From Polycladidibacter hongkongensis (GTDB taxonomy: Bacteria > Pseudomonadota > Alphaproteobacteria > Rhizobiales > Stappiaceae), in the NCBI RefSeq assembly GCF_001561995.1, contig NZ_LLWC01000020.1, positions 1 through 64,000 of the forward strand: a stretch of 64,000 bases of DNA, in the 5' to 3' direction. Positions 24,722 to 33,232 of the stretch are shown here, piece by piece. Made by a program: the position numbers and the translations under genes. The notes under the pieces are model-generated. The model had not been told where the DNA came from. It saw nothing but the letters and a program-made list of their open reading frames with translations, and ran no database searches. The number at the start of each line of letters is the position of its first letter. Positions within the stretch are counted from its first letter, which is position 1.

Positions 24722-26203
24722 TTAGGCTTTACTTTTTTGAAACAAGGGTTTGACGAGCGGCATTGCGGCAATAATCAGAGATACTGCCAACATGCTGGTG
24801 GCGATTGGTTGCGAGAGCACGGCCCCAAAATTGCCATCCGAGAGCATCATGCCTGCGCGCAGCTCCCGCTCAGCGATTGGTGCAAGCACAAACCCAATGA
24901 CAAAGGGACCGAGCGGAACGCGTAAACGCAGGAAAATCGCACCAAGAACTCCGAAGAACAGCAGAATCCAGACATCTGACAGGCGGTTGTTTGCGGCGAA
25001 AATGCCGATAACGCAGAACACAGAGATCGCAGCCAGCACAAACGCTTTCGGTATTTCCAAAAGGCGCGCCAAAATCGGGATGAACAACATCATCATGGCG
25101 AACATCACCATATTGGCGAGACCGTAGGTCATGATGATCGAGTAGACGATCTTGGGATTTTCTATGATCAGCATCGGACCAAGCTGGACATTATGAATTA
25201 CCAGAGCGCCCATAAGGATGGCATCCACAGTACTTCCGGGTATGCCAAGGCTGATAAGCGGAATGAACGTACCGCCAATTGAGGCGTTGTTGGCAGCCTC
25301 AGTAGAAACCAAGCCTTCTTCGGCGCCTTTGCCGAATTTCTCCGGTTCTTCAGAGAGCGTGCGACTGGCGGAGTAGGCGACCATAGCGGCAATGTTTCCG
25401 CCAATCCCCGGCAGCAAACCGATCCAGGTGCCCAGCAAAGAGGAGCGCAGCAGATTCCAGCGATGGACCCAGTAGCCACGCTGAGAGACAAACAGCTCTT
25501 TAAGCGAGACACGCTGAGAGAAGCCCTGCACCGTGGAAGAGCCCACTTCATTGATAACTTGCGACAAGGCAAACACACCAACGAGCACTGGTAACAGGTT
25601 TAGCCCTGCGGACAGTGCCTCGATGCCAAAGGTAAAGCGCAGGGTGCCGGTTGTGCCATCAATGCCCGGCAACGAGAACAACATACCCAAGAAACCGGCC
25701 AATATGCCCTTGAAGAAGCTGTCGCCGCTCAACGCAGAAATTAACACCAGCGCCATCATCACCATGGCGAAGAACTCCCATGGGCCAAACTTTAGCGCGA
25801 TAGACGCAAGTGGGGGGGCCAAGGTGAGCAGCAAAACAAAAGACACACAGCCGCCAACGAGCGAGGCAAATACACCAAGCGCCAAGGCTCGCGCAGCGCG
25901 CCCCTTTTGTGCCATCGGATATCCGTCGAGCGTAGTAAAGAAGGAGGACGGGGTACCCGGCATATTGATGAGAATGGCGGAGATTAGCCCGCCAGAGATA
26001 CCGCCAACATACATGGCGACGAGCAGTGTCATCGCGTCTGTATCACGCATCATGTAGGTAACTGGTAAAGTAAGTGCGATGAGCATCGTGGTGCTAAGTC
26101 CGGGAATTGCACCCACCACAATCCCGAGAAACACCCCAAGAAACAGCATGCTTAGCGCCATAGGCTGCATAAGCCCTGTGATGGCCAAGAGAATCTGGTC
26201 CAT
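24722..26203 (-). CDS. tctA: Tripartite tricarboxylate transporter large membrane subunit
   Basis: This 493-residue protein with about 11-12 helices has TctA landmarks: MALSMLFLGVFLGIVVGAIPGLSTTM with the conserved P-G-L-x-x-T, LPVTYMMRDTDAM, YVGGISGGLISAILINMPGTP, and the mirrored LLPGIGGNIAAMVAYSASR and LGIPGSTVDAILMGAL. It is the main channel of a TctCBA-type secondary carrier, coupled to a cation gradient. It lies two bases after tctB. Despite the name, family members carry many carboxylic acids; the operon suggests a sugar acid. Confidence 0.95.
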   Translation of the reverse strand: MDQILLAITGLMQPMALSMLFLGVFLGIVVGAIPGLSTTMLIALTLPVTYMMRDTDAMTLLVAMYVGGISGGLISAILINMPGTPSSFFTTLDGYPMAQKGRAARALALGVFASLVGGCVSFVLLLTLAPPLASIALKFGPWEFFAMVMMALVLISALSGDSFFKGILAGFLGMLFSLPGIDGTTGTLRFTFGIEALSAGLNLLPVLVGVFALSQVINEVGSSTVQGFSQRVSLKELFVSQRGYWVHRWNLLRSSLLGTWIGLLPGIGGNIAAMVAYSASRTLSEEPEKFGKGAEEGLVSTEAANNASIGGTFIPLISLGIPGSTVDAILMGALVIHNVQLGPMLIIENPKIVYSIIMTYGLANMVMFAMMMLFIPILARLLEIPKAFVLAAISVFCVIGIFAANNRLSDVWILLFFGVLGAIFLRLRVPLGPFVIGFVLAPIAERELRAGMMLSDGNFGAVLSQPIATSMLAVSLIIAAMPLVKPLFQKSKA

Positions 26204-26205
26204 AG

Positions 26206-26703
26206 CTACCCTATGCTCGGTATGTTGACGAAAAAGACTTTGGTGAACACCAATTCAAGCATCAGCCCGAAGGCCAAGCCGAGAATGCTTGCATTGAGCA
26301 AACTCCTACGCGTGATTGAGAGGCCGCAAGCAAACGTGGTGCCGATGAACAAAAGTGCCGCGAGAAGTGAAAACGGTACCCAAGCACTGTCAAACACCAG
26401 TAATATGGCCGCGAAGAATAGGATATACCCCGCCTTTGCCAGCATGCTTGCAATGAATGACGTTTGCTGGCCTGGTTCTTTTTGACCTGCTGTCATGCGT
26501 ATAATGCGCGTTGTGCGAACAGCCTCGGTTACAGCGCAAGCCCATATAACAACAGCGAAGACTTGAGGTACGAATGCGGACCCCACTGGTTCAAACATTG
26601 GTGGTGGTAATGACAGGGACGCCGCATAAAATGCGGCCGCAATTCCCCCACCGAGCGCTGCGAAACACAGCGACCCTATAGCCTCGTCCCGGCTATTGGA
26701 CAT
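26206..26703 (-). CDS. tctB: Tripartite tricarboxylate transporter small membrane subunit
   Basis: This 165-residue protein has four predicted helices, including GSLCFAALGGGIAAAFYA, IASMLAKAGYILFFAAILLV and ASILGLAFGLMLELVFTKVFFVNIP. This is the TctB pattern of poor sequence conservation with a constant helix layout and a terminal V-x-L-P-like end. ATG at 26703 was chosen because AAGGAG precedes it by seven bases; the longer frame would run into the tctC end. It sits between tctC and tctA, the standard order. Confidence 0.88.
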   Translation of the reverse strand: MSNSRDEAIGSLCFAALGGGIAAAFYAASLSLPPPMFEPVGSAFVPQVFAVVIWACAVTEAVRTTRIIRMTAGQKEPGQQTSFIASMLAKAGYILFFAAILLVFDSAWVPFSLLAALLFIGTTFACGLSITRRSLLNASILGLAFGLMLELVFTKVFFVNIPSIG

Positions 26704-26787
26704 GATTAACTCCTTGGCAGTTAGACGAGGGCTCTCCCGATAACAGGGCAAAGCCCTCGCCTGTGGTGCCTTTAATTCCGGCAATCT

Positions 26788-27753
26788 TTATTGTGCTTTA
26801 ACGACGGCCGCGGCGGCTTTAATCTCGCCGTAAGCGGCGGAATAAGCCGCAGTCGCTTCATCCCCAACAAGCACTTCACTCGTTAAGGTGCGCGCCTTAA
26901 GCATGCCTTGGAAGCTCTCGGTTTGCATAGCAGCCCGCAATGCGGCCTCTACCTTTTCCAACCGTGCTTTCGGTGTTCCCTTAGGGGCTATGATCCAGTT
27001 ATAGTTGTTCCAAACCTGATCAATACCTAACTCACGGGCTGTTGGTACCTCTGGCAGAGCTGGGTGGCGCTCTGGCGCGTATTGAACCAGTGCGGTGATA
27101 TCTGGGTTGCGATTGCCGACATATTCGCCCATTGAGTGGATTGTAATATCAGCATGCTTGCCGAGCACCGCTGCCAAACGTTTGGCGCCGCCACCTGCTT
27201 GCATCAGTTTTAGCTTCAAGCCTTCAACTTTGCTCGTCAGCATGACATGTTGCAAATGAGGGGCGCTTCCAAGTGCAGTCGCCTCAACAACCGAACCCGG
27301 TTCTTCTTTTGCCTTCACGACTACGTCTGAAAGAGTTTTAAAGCCACTGTCTGCACGGGCGATGAGGATAGAGTTCCAGCGCCCAAACATGGCAACGGTC
27401 TCCACGTCATCCGGTGTAACCTTAGAAATACCGAGGGCGTTGGAAGTCAGCAGACCGAAGTGCCAAAGGCCGAGCGTATATCCGTCCGGTTCAGCTTTTG
27501 CTACAGCACCGCCCCCAACAGAGCCACCAGCGCCCGGCATATTCACCACGACTACAGGCGCGCCTAGTAGATCATTTTTGTCAATCGCAAGCTGCAATGC
27601 CCGAGCAACAGTGTCGCTGCCGCCCCCAGCACCAAATGGCACGATCAGCTTCACCGGCTTTTCTGGGTAGCTGTCTGCCGAGGCAGAAACAGCCGCGCCA
27701 CACAACATAAGCACTGATAGCATGCTTTTTATGGTCGTTTTTACAGGGTTCAT
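26788..27753 (-). CDS. tctC: Tripartite tricarboxylate transporter substrate-binding protein
   Basis: This 321-residue periplasmic protein of the TctC/BugR family has a signal peptide (KSMLSVLMLCGAAVSASA|D). The family opening YPEKPVKLIVPFGAGGGSD is followed by VVNMPGAGGSVGGGAVAKAEPDGYTLG and the ALVQYAPERHPALPEVPTARELG block. Members bind carboxylates through the two beta-strand loops. AGGAGGACC stands six bases before the ATG. It is the first gene of the nine-gene minus-strand operon and divergent from a GntR gene, with 272 bases between. Confidence 0.95.
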   Translation of the reverse strand: MNPVKTTIKSMLSVLMLCGAAVSASADSYPEKPVKLIVPFGAGGGSDTVARALQLAIDKNDLLGAPVVVVNMPGAGGSVGGGAVAKAEPDGYTLGLWHFGLLTSNALGISKVTPDDVETVAMFGRWNSILIARADSGFKTLSDVVVKAKEEPGSVVEATALGSAPHLQHVMLTSKVEGLKLKLMQAGGGAKRLAAVLGKHADITIHSMGEYVGNRNPDITALVQYAPERHPALPEVPTARELGIDQVWNNYNWIIAPKGTPKARLEKVEAALRAAMQTESFQGMLKARTLTSEVLVGDEATAAYSAAYGEIKAAAAVVKAQ

Positions 27754-27789
27754 TTGGTCCTCCTCCCAAACTCAAATTTACAATCTCAT

Positions 27790-27801
27790 CTGAGATCTCA
27801 G
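27790..27801. promoter_or_regulatory. Perfect palindrome in the tctC/GntR divergent gap
   Basis: CTGAGATCTCAG is a perfect 12-base palindrome 37 bases upstream of the tctC start, where it would overlap the leader or promoter of the operon. It is a reasonable operator for the GntR protein made from 28026. No second copy was noticed in the gap, and the rest of the gap is AT-rich without a clear promoter. Confidence 0.4.
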
Positions 27802-28025
27802 CAAAGAGTTGAATTAATAGCTAGCTTCTGTCAAGCTCATTTGCTAGGAGAAAACGCAGGGCGAAGCACGAAACGACTGGTATAATTTCGTAAGTTACTC
27901 AAATAGTAATAATAATTATGATCCTAGAGAACACAATTATTTACGCAATTTTGCGGAGAGATTTGAGCAGAATACAACCAATTACGATGTCGCGCGCTCA
28001 AAACCAGTAGAATCAAGGTAGCAGC

Positions 28026-28733
28026 ATGGCTAAGGAACAAAGTACGGTAGATGAACAAGATGCGAACGAAAAATCCACCCGCACAATGCTTCGCGAAGAT
28101 GCGTACTCAGCCTTTATCGACTGCATGTGGCAACGCACCTTTCGGCCCGGTCATCTGATCAGCCAGCGCGAGATCTGCTCAGCAACGGGATTTGCAATCA
28201 CTGCTGTACGCGAAGCACTAAAACGACTTGAGAGCGAACGCGTAGTGACATTAATCCCGCAAAAAGGGGTGGTGCTGCGAGAGATCGGTGTTGATGAAAT
28301 CAAAGACATTTATCAGGCGCGAAGACTGATAGAATTGCCTGCTATTCGCTGCTATGTTGCCAACGCCACATCCGAGGAGCTGCAAGGGTTTCGGGACAAA
28401 ACCGAAAAGGTGCTCGCCTCATCACCGCAGTCGCGAGAAGCACGCATTCAGCTCGCTGTAGATCGACGCAAACTTGACAATCAACTGCATCGCACCTTCA
28501 TCGCTGCGCTCGAAAACGAATTACTGACTGAGTTATTTCATAAATTGGAGACACGCTTGCTCCTCGTACAATTGCAACTACCAGCCCTCTACTCAGATCA
28601 CGGCAATGCTTTTGAAGAGCATATGGAGATACTAACGGCGATTGCTGCTGGTAATCCTGAAAAAGCGGCAAAGGCACTTGATGATCACCTGCAAACAGCG
28701 GAAAGCAGGGCAATTAGTGCAGCAGAGTTTTGA
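28026..28733 (+). CDS. GntR-family transcriptional regulator, FCD subfamily
   Basis: This 235-residue regulator has an unusually charged 25-residue leader (MAKEQSTVDEQDANEK). A winged helix at about 25-90 follows (ISQREICSATGFAITAVREALKRLESERVV, then wing LIPQKGVVLREIG), then an FCD domain with the acidic-His motif LDNQLHRTFIAALEN and the late GNAFEEHMEILTAIAAGNPEKAAKAL. It probably represses the divergent tctCBA-dehydratase operon. The effector is likely a sugar acid or its 2-keto-3-deoxy product. Together with the regulator at 18160, the two sugar-acid operons have separate controls. Confidence 0.88.
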   Translation: MAKEQSTVDEQDANEKSTRTMLREDAYSAFIDCMWQRTFRPGHLISQREICSATGFAITAVREALKRLESERVVTLIPQKGVVLREIGVDEIKDIYQARRLIELPAIRCYVANATSEELQGFRDKTEKVLASSPQSREARIQLAVDRRKLDNQLHRTFIAALENELLTELFHKLETRLLLVQLQLPALYSDHGNAFEEHMEILTAIAAGNPEKAAKALDDHLQTAESRAISAAEF

Positions 28734-29149
28734 GCAAGAGCACTGGATAGCCTTTTACTGTGCGGAGAGCTTGGGCATTTTGCGCAAATTAAAGATGCTG
28801 TCTGCTTTATCTGACATTGGTCGCACTCGGTTTCTGCAAACGGATTTTAGGCCTCAAGCTTAGCTGCGTGTGTCCACCTAGCAAAAACGTTGCTGCGATG
28901 AAGGTGAATGTCGATTGCAGAACGTTGGTGATGAGGAGATGCAGTCGCGGCAAAAAGCTTTGTAGTAGCAAGGAGGCTGCGCTTATCCTGAGCATCCGAC
29001 ACCATGGCAGGAAACTCAGCGGGCCATGGTTATCCAGCTTGATGGGGGCATGGTGCTTGAGCCGGCAACCAAATACCAGCGAATTGCACAAAAAGGATTG
29101 CCGCGTCACAGCCGCTAAGGGGAGGTACTGAGCCCTGACGCGGCAGTTA
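28734..29149. other. Gene-free stretch with a fossil IS piece
   Basis: No credible gene lies in these 416 bases. Apart from the IS6 transposase remnant at about 28895-28960, nothing is recognised. The short frames here are low quality and overlap one another on both strands. Confidence 0.55.
28895..28960 (-). pseudogene. Remnant of an IS6-family transposase C-terminus
   Basis: Read on the minus strand, this piece encodes SPHHQRSAIDIHLHR, nearly identical to PPHHQRSAIDIHLQR at the C-terminus of the IS6 transposase encoded at 31226-31870. Upstream the frame decays to weak similarity (KLFAATA against RNLFVP). Only the last few dozen codons survive. It is in the opposite orientation to the copy at 31.2 kb, so the two bracket the gene pair at 29150-31106. 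Confidence 0.6.
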
Positions 29150-30046
29150 TTAATTGGCAAACGCTGGTTCTGGCTGTGCTTGTGCTGTTTGGCGCGGGAG
29201 GGTGGCTTGTAACACAGCGCGCTCTGGGGTTAGCTGAAAATCTGGCAATAAGCGGTAAAACTTGCTGGTATCTAAATAGTGCGGCCTGTCGAAGAGATAG
29301 CGCATCTCCAGCATCTCGCGACCCAATGTCCAGAAAGGCGCAGCCAAATGCAAAAACCACCAAGGAAACTGAATGGTTTTTAGCGTACTGCCCGCACTTA
29401 CCTCTATAAACTGACGGATTTCGTTGATGGACAGAACAGGGCCCGGCATGGCGACTTCTTCAAACGGTTCTAGCGTGTTGCGGATCCGGGTGAGCGCGAG
29501 AGCGGCCCGGGCCCAATCAGGAACATAGGTGTACTGGCGCTGAATATGTGGCGCTCCAAGCGCTGTAATCTTGCCTTTGTGCAGATCGTTGTAATAGAGC
29601 ATATCAAACAGCGTACCTTGCTGATTTGGATCGATAAAATCTCCTGCCCGCAGGATGAGTGTCGCCACTCCACTCTGCTTGTACGCTGCCTCCATTTCTG
29701 TGCGAATTTTCCCTTTTCGCGTTTCTGGCGCGTGTGGGGTGTCTTCACTCCATACGCCGCCACTGCGCGCGTAAACATAGACATTTCCGGGAATGATTAC
29801 TGTTGCCCCACTGGATTGGGCGGCCGCTATAACCTGCTCTGTAATGCGGGGTATTTCGGTCTCCCAATTTTTGTAGGCAGGAGGGTTGAGGCCGTTTATG
29901 ATCAAGCTAGCGCCATTGGCTGCCTCGCTCATATTTTCAGTCTTGCGATTATAGCGGTGCACATTCCAGCCAGCTTGTTCAAATACATCTGCGCTGTGTC
30001 GACCAATTTTACCTGAGGCGCCCAATACAAGCACTTTATTTGTCAT
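29150..30046 (-). CDS. NAD(P)-binding Rossmann-fold protein (NAD-dependent epimerase/NmrA-like)
   Basis: This 298-residue protein has an N-terminal dinucleotide motif VLVLGASGKIGRH, a PGNVYVYARSGGVWSEDTPH segment like the substrate loop of extended short-chain dehydrogenases, KIRTEMEAAY (the YxxxK lysine position is not conserved in the usual form), ILRAGDFIDP and a C-terminal substrate domain. This suits atypical epimerases or NmrA-like redox sensors more than a clear sugar epimerase. It is divergent from a LysR gene with 130 bases between and may be its target. The function is not known. Confidence 0.75.
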   Translation of the reverse strand: MTNKVLVLGASGKIGRHSADVFEQAGWNVHRYNRKTENMSEAANGASLIINGLNPPAYKNWETEIPRITEQVIAAAQSSGATVIIPGNVYVYARSGGVWSEDTPHAPETRKGKIRTEMEAAYKQSGVATLILRAGDFIDPNQQGTLFDMLYYNDLHKGKITALGAPHIQRQYTYVPDWARAALALTRIRNTLEPFEEVAMPGPVLSINEIRQFIEVSAGSTLKTIQFPWWFLHLAAPFWTLGREMLEMRYLFDRPHYLDTSKFYRLLPDFQLTPERAVLQATLPRQTAQAQPEPAFAN

Positions 30047-30176
30047 TGCTATGCTCCTTGTTAGCCAGAGAGGTACCGGTTCACTCCAAGACTGTTTGTT
30101 CCTACTACAACCAATAATGGCGTTAATTGCAGGAAATGGAATTGCCTATAGTTGGAACTGTGTTATTCATTTTTGC

Positions 30177-31106
30177 ATGGCAGACCCTTTTAGTACCCTT
30201 GATTGGACGTTGGTGCGTAGCTTTGTTGCTGTTGCAAAGAGTGGTTCTCTTACAGCGGCAGCGAGCCTGCTCGACTTGTCGCAGCCAACTGTAGGTCGCC
30301 ACATTAAAGAACTGGAAGCACTGATAAAGCTGGAATTGTTCACGCGCGTGCCGAAAGGGCTAGAGCTGAGTGGTAGCGGACGCGCGCTACTACCCCTAGC
30401 TGAGCAAATGGCAGAAAATGCTGCAAAGTTTGCGCTCGCAGCGGTGCGCGAAGATCACGAGGTAGTTGGGACGGTACGGATCAGTGCGTCTCGTGTCGTC
30501 TCTGAGTTTCTATTGCCTGATATACTGGTTGCGCTGCGCCGAAATACACCCCAATTGCAGCTTGAACTCCACAGCAGCGACGAGAGTGACAACTTATTGT
30601 TTCGCGAGGCAGATATCGCTGTGCGAATGTACAGGCCAACGCAACTGGATATGATTGCAAAGCGGCTTGGTGACATGCAATTGGGGCTGTTTGCCTCAGA
30701 AGTGTATCTTACAGAACATGGCACTCCTAAATCGCTTCAGGAGTCGCTCGCCTATAGTTGGGTGGGCTACGATAAATCGCAGCTGATGCTAGAGGGTTTC
30801 CGACGCTCGGGTGTTGACGTGGGAAAGGAACAATTTGCGCTGCGCTGTGATGATCAGACTGTGTATTGGCACTTGATTGCCGCCGGGGCCGGCATTGGCG
30901 CTGGCCCTTTGTTGGCGTCAGTTAACTTTCCTCAAGTCCGTCGTGTCATGACAGAGGTCGAAATTCCAGCTCTGCCTATCTGGCTAACTATGCCAGAGGC
31001 GCTACGCAACGTACCAAGATTTCGCAGAGCCTTTGACGCTCTAGTCGGCGCTCTTACAGCTAAGCTTCAAAGCGCGGCGAACAGGCACCCAACCACATGC
31101 CTATGA
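30177..31106 (+). CDS. LysR-family transcriptional regulator
   Basis: This 309-residue LysR protein has a helix-turn-helix at about residues 10-65 (LVRSFVAVAKSGSLTAAASL, then LSQPTVGRHIKELEALIKLELFTRVPKGLELS) and a periplasmic-binding-like effector domain beginning VVGTVRISASRVVSEFLLPDIL. ATG at 30177 was preferred to earlier in-frame starts because the family normally begins about ten residues before the first helix. It is divergent from the Rossmann-fold gene, the classical LysR layout. The pair is bracketed by two IS6-family pieces. The effector is unknown. Confidence 0.85.
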   Translation: MADPFSTLDWTLVRSFVAVAKSGSLTAAASLLDLSQPTVGRHIKELEALIKLELFTRVPKGLELSGSGRALLPLAEQMAENAAKFALAAVREDHEVVGTVRISASRVVSEFLLPDILVALRRNTPQLQLELHSSDESDNLLFREADIAVRMYRPTQLDMIAKRLGDMQLGLFASEVYLTEHGTPKSLQESLAYSWVGYDKSQLMLEGFRRSGVDVGKEQFALRCDDQTVYWHLIAAGAGIGAGPLLASVNFPQVRRVMTEVEIPALPIWLTMPEALRNVPRFRRAFDALVGALTAKLQSAANRHPTTCL

Positions 31107-31180
31107 TTATGATTTGGCGTTGTTACGTTAACTCCCGTGCCAGATTGCTAGGATAGCACAAGCGTAGGACTTCAGCTTCG

Positions 31181-31870
31181 ATCAGTTACGAGCGCCAGTG
31201 TTTCCCGCCGCAGATCATTGCTCACGTGGTTTGGCTCTATCATCGCTTCTCTTTGAGCCTGCGCGAGGTTGAAGAGATGCTGTTGGAGCGAGGCATTGCG
31301 GTTTCGTGTGAGACCATCCGCCGATGGGGCCACAAGTTCGGCCCGAACTACGTTCGCGGCCTACGCCGTAAAGCCCGGAGTACTAATGATATTTGGTATC
31401 TGGATGAGGTTACTGTTAGCATTCAGGGTAAAAAGCGTTATCTGTGGCGTGCCGTTGATCAGGACGGGTATGTGCTTGACGAGATTTTGCAAAATCGGCG
31501 CAATACCAAGGCTGCAATGCGATTGCTAACCCGCCTTTTGAAGCAACAGGGCGTAGCGCCAAAGCGAATGATTACCGATAAACTTGGATCGTACAGCGCT
31601 GCTAAACGGAAAGTCATGCCACAGGTAGAGCACCGCTCCCACAAAGGGCTGAACAACCGTGCCGAGAACTCGCATTTGCCCTTGCGAAAACGCGAGCGAA
31701 CGATGCAGAAGTTCAAGTCGCCGAGCCAACTTCAAAGGTTTCTGGCAGTCTTCTCCGGCCTTCGCAATCTTTTCGTTCCCCCTCACCATCAACGTTCCGC
31801 AATCGACATTCACCTACAGCGTCTAAGCGCCTTCGCCCAATGGAAAAACGCTACCATGATTGATGCCTGA
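31181..31870 (+). CDS. IS6-family transposase, start codon uncertain
   Basis: This DDE transposase has N-terminal PPQIIAHVVWLYHRFSLSLR, zinc-finger-like/HTH LLERGIAVSCETIRRWGHKF and catalytic residues D in WYLDEVTVSIQGKKRYLW, D in MITDKLGSY and E in NRAENSHLP, with the downstream KRERTMQKF. This is the complete IS6 set. The family N-terminus begins with codons from 31181, but the codon there is ATC, so the first usable start is GTG at 31226. That would remove part of the DNA-binding end, and the copy may be inactive. Terminal inverted repeats could not be found with certainty. A decayed relative lies at 28895-28960. Confidence 0.8.
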   Translation: MSYERQCFPPQIIAHVVWLYHRFSLSLREVEEMLLERGIAVSCETIRRWGHKFGPNYVRGLRRKARSTNDIWYLDEVTVSIQGKKRYLWRAVDQDGYVLDEILQNRRNTKAAMRLLTRLLKQQGVAPKRMITDKLGSYSAAKRKVMPQVEHRSHKGLNNRAENSHLPLRKRERTMQKFKSPSQLQRFLAVFSGLRNLFVPPHHQRSAIDIHLQRLSAFAQWKNATMIDA

Positions 31871-32007
31871 GGCATAAGGTGAAAAGCTTCTTCCGACTCT
31901 TTCAAGTTAAAAAGCAGGCGTATTCGCCAGTGCTGCGAAGGTTTCATTCAGTCGTGTCAACACCAGCGTAGGTCCGGACACACTTTCCAATTGAACTCAC
32001 GGCTCTA

Positions 32008-32838
32008 TTACAGCAAGTACAAGAAGGTCTCGATGAGCTCAACATCCTTCGAACTGTCAGGGCCAAAAGAGCTCGAATGCGTCCAGGACAACGACAAGGC
32101 GCTGTAGGCGGCCGCCCAAGACAATAAGTGATTCTGAGTCACTTGGAGTCCAGCAGACCAAACGGCGGCCCGCTTAAGGATCGTCTCAGGTCGGCGGTAA
32201 AACTCTTCCGCACCTACGGGGTTGCGAAAGGCATTGGCTAACTCGAAAGTATGCTCGCCCAAGACACCTTTGGCGTCAAAAGCAAGATAGCCGCGCTCAC
32301 TGCCTTTAATGTTGTCGTGATGAAAATCACCGTGAAGTGGGCGAATGTTCGTTTGTGTTGCGAGAAGCTTTTTAGCGAGTACTGCGGCAGCGCGGACGGT
32401 GGCTTCAGTCTTCTGCGGGCAATCAGCGGTGAACCTTGCTTCAAGGAGTGCGCGAAAACGATTTTCCAAAGGGTCAAGACTGGGAATTTCCCGGCTTGGC
32501 ATCTGGTGCAATTGGTTTGCGGTTTCGATTAAGGCTTCTGTTGCTGCCCTATCGTCACCGCCCCTAGTCAAATCACCGGGGGACGAACCGTCAAGCCATT
32601 CCATCAAGACAGCGGAATTTGTTCGTGCATAAACACGTGCTGCGCCAAGGCCGTCTTGTGCAACCAGCAAATCAAAACCCGGCGCTTCGTCTTGAAAGTT
32701 GTCATCTTTGTAAAGCTTCACAGCTGCCGAATTTCCATCTGCTAGTTTCACGCGCCATACCGAAGCAATATTGGTATCTGTAACATGTGATGGAGAATGG
32801 GCAGAAAACTCGTTTAGTAGATCTTGTGAAAGAGACAT
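32008..32838 (-). CDS. Aminoglycoside/hydroxyurea phosphotransferase-like kinase (APH(6)/StrB type)
   Basis: This 276-residue kinase-like protein has NSAAVKLYKDDN (ATP-site lysine), the catalytic loop LHGDFHHDNI (Brenner motif HGDxxxxN) and metal Asp in LAFDAKGVLGEHTFELAN, followed by the LANAFRNP block. This is the pattern of the streptomycin 6-phosphotransferase/hydroxyurea phosphotransferase family. Members inactivate aminoglycosides or phosphorylate small metabolites. It lies alone, between an IS6 element and a broken IS6 plus group II intron, which suggests acquisition. ATG at 32838 was chosen from a GAGAAG site. Whether it confers resistance cannot be said from sequence. Confidence 0.8.
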   Translation of the reverse strand: MSLSQDLLNEFSAHSPSHVTDTNIASVWRVKLADGNSAAVKLYKDDNFQDEAPGFDLLVAQDGLGAARVYARTNSAVLMEWLDGSSPGDLTRGGDDRAATEALIETANQLHQMPSREIPSLDPLENRFRALLEARFTADCPQKTEATVRAAAVLAKKLLATQTNIRPLHGDFHHDNIKGSERGYLAFDAKGVLGEHTFELANAFRNPVGAEEFYRRPETILKRAAVWSAGLQVTQNHLLSWAAAYSALSLSWTHSSSFGPDSSKDVELIETFLYLL

Positions 32839-32850
32839 AGTTCTTCTCAA

Positions 32851-33171
32851 CTATAAAGCACAAAAATGAACGAAATATTCGGGAACGTCGCACCTGTTCG
32901 AGTGCGGCTGCAGCTGAAACCTATGCGGCACCTTTCGCGAGTGAGCAACCTTGGATAGTTGTCTGGAGATTCCTTACCTTTGTACGTCTCTCACCGAGGC
33001 AAAGTTAGCAATCGCAATGGCCGGGGGCGAGTGCGGTTACCCGGAAATATCCGCCGGGCCGCTTGATGTTTACATTCCGTTCGAGCTTAGCGCAGGATTT
33101 TAAGCAGATCTTGTTCTGATTTCATGTACTGCCTCACAATGCTTGTTGATGACTGCGCATACTCTCGGAAA
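32851..33171. other. Gene-free stretch before the IS6 left end
   Basis: Some 320 bases separate the phosphotransferase gene from the IS6 inverted repeat. No reading frame, RNA gene or repeat was recognised. It presumably holds the phosphotransferase promoter on the minus strand. Confidence 0.45.
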
Positions 33172-33185
33172 GGCTCTGTTGCAAA
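33172..33185 (+). repeat. IS6-type terminal inverted repeat (left end)
   Basis: GGCTCTGTTGCAAA is the classic 14-base end of IS6/IS26-type elements. It lies 47 bases before the transposase start at 33233, as expected. The right-hand end of this element is missing because the element is interrupted by the group II intron and then replaced by IS3 DNA. Confidence 0.8.
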
Positions 33186-33232
33186 ATTTAACAGCTTCAA
33201 GCAAGCTCCTTCATGTGTTGGGAGAGCTTTTG

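Noticed and set aside
28807..29160. Reading frames on both strands in the gap after the GntR gene
   Set aside because: They overlap each other, and one covers an IS6 remnant read in a different frame; no protein family is recognisable.
31107..32007. Terminal inverted repeats of the IS6 copy at 31.2 kb
   Set aside because: A shared AGCGTAGG string occurs on both sides but as a direct repeat; no convincing inverted pair was found.
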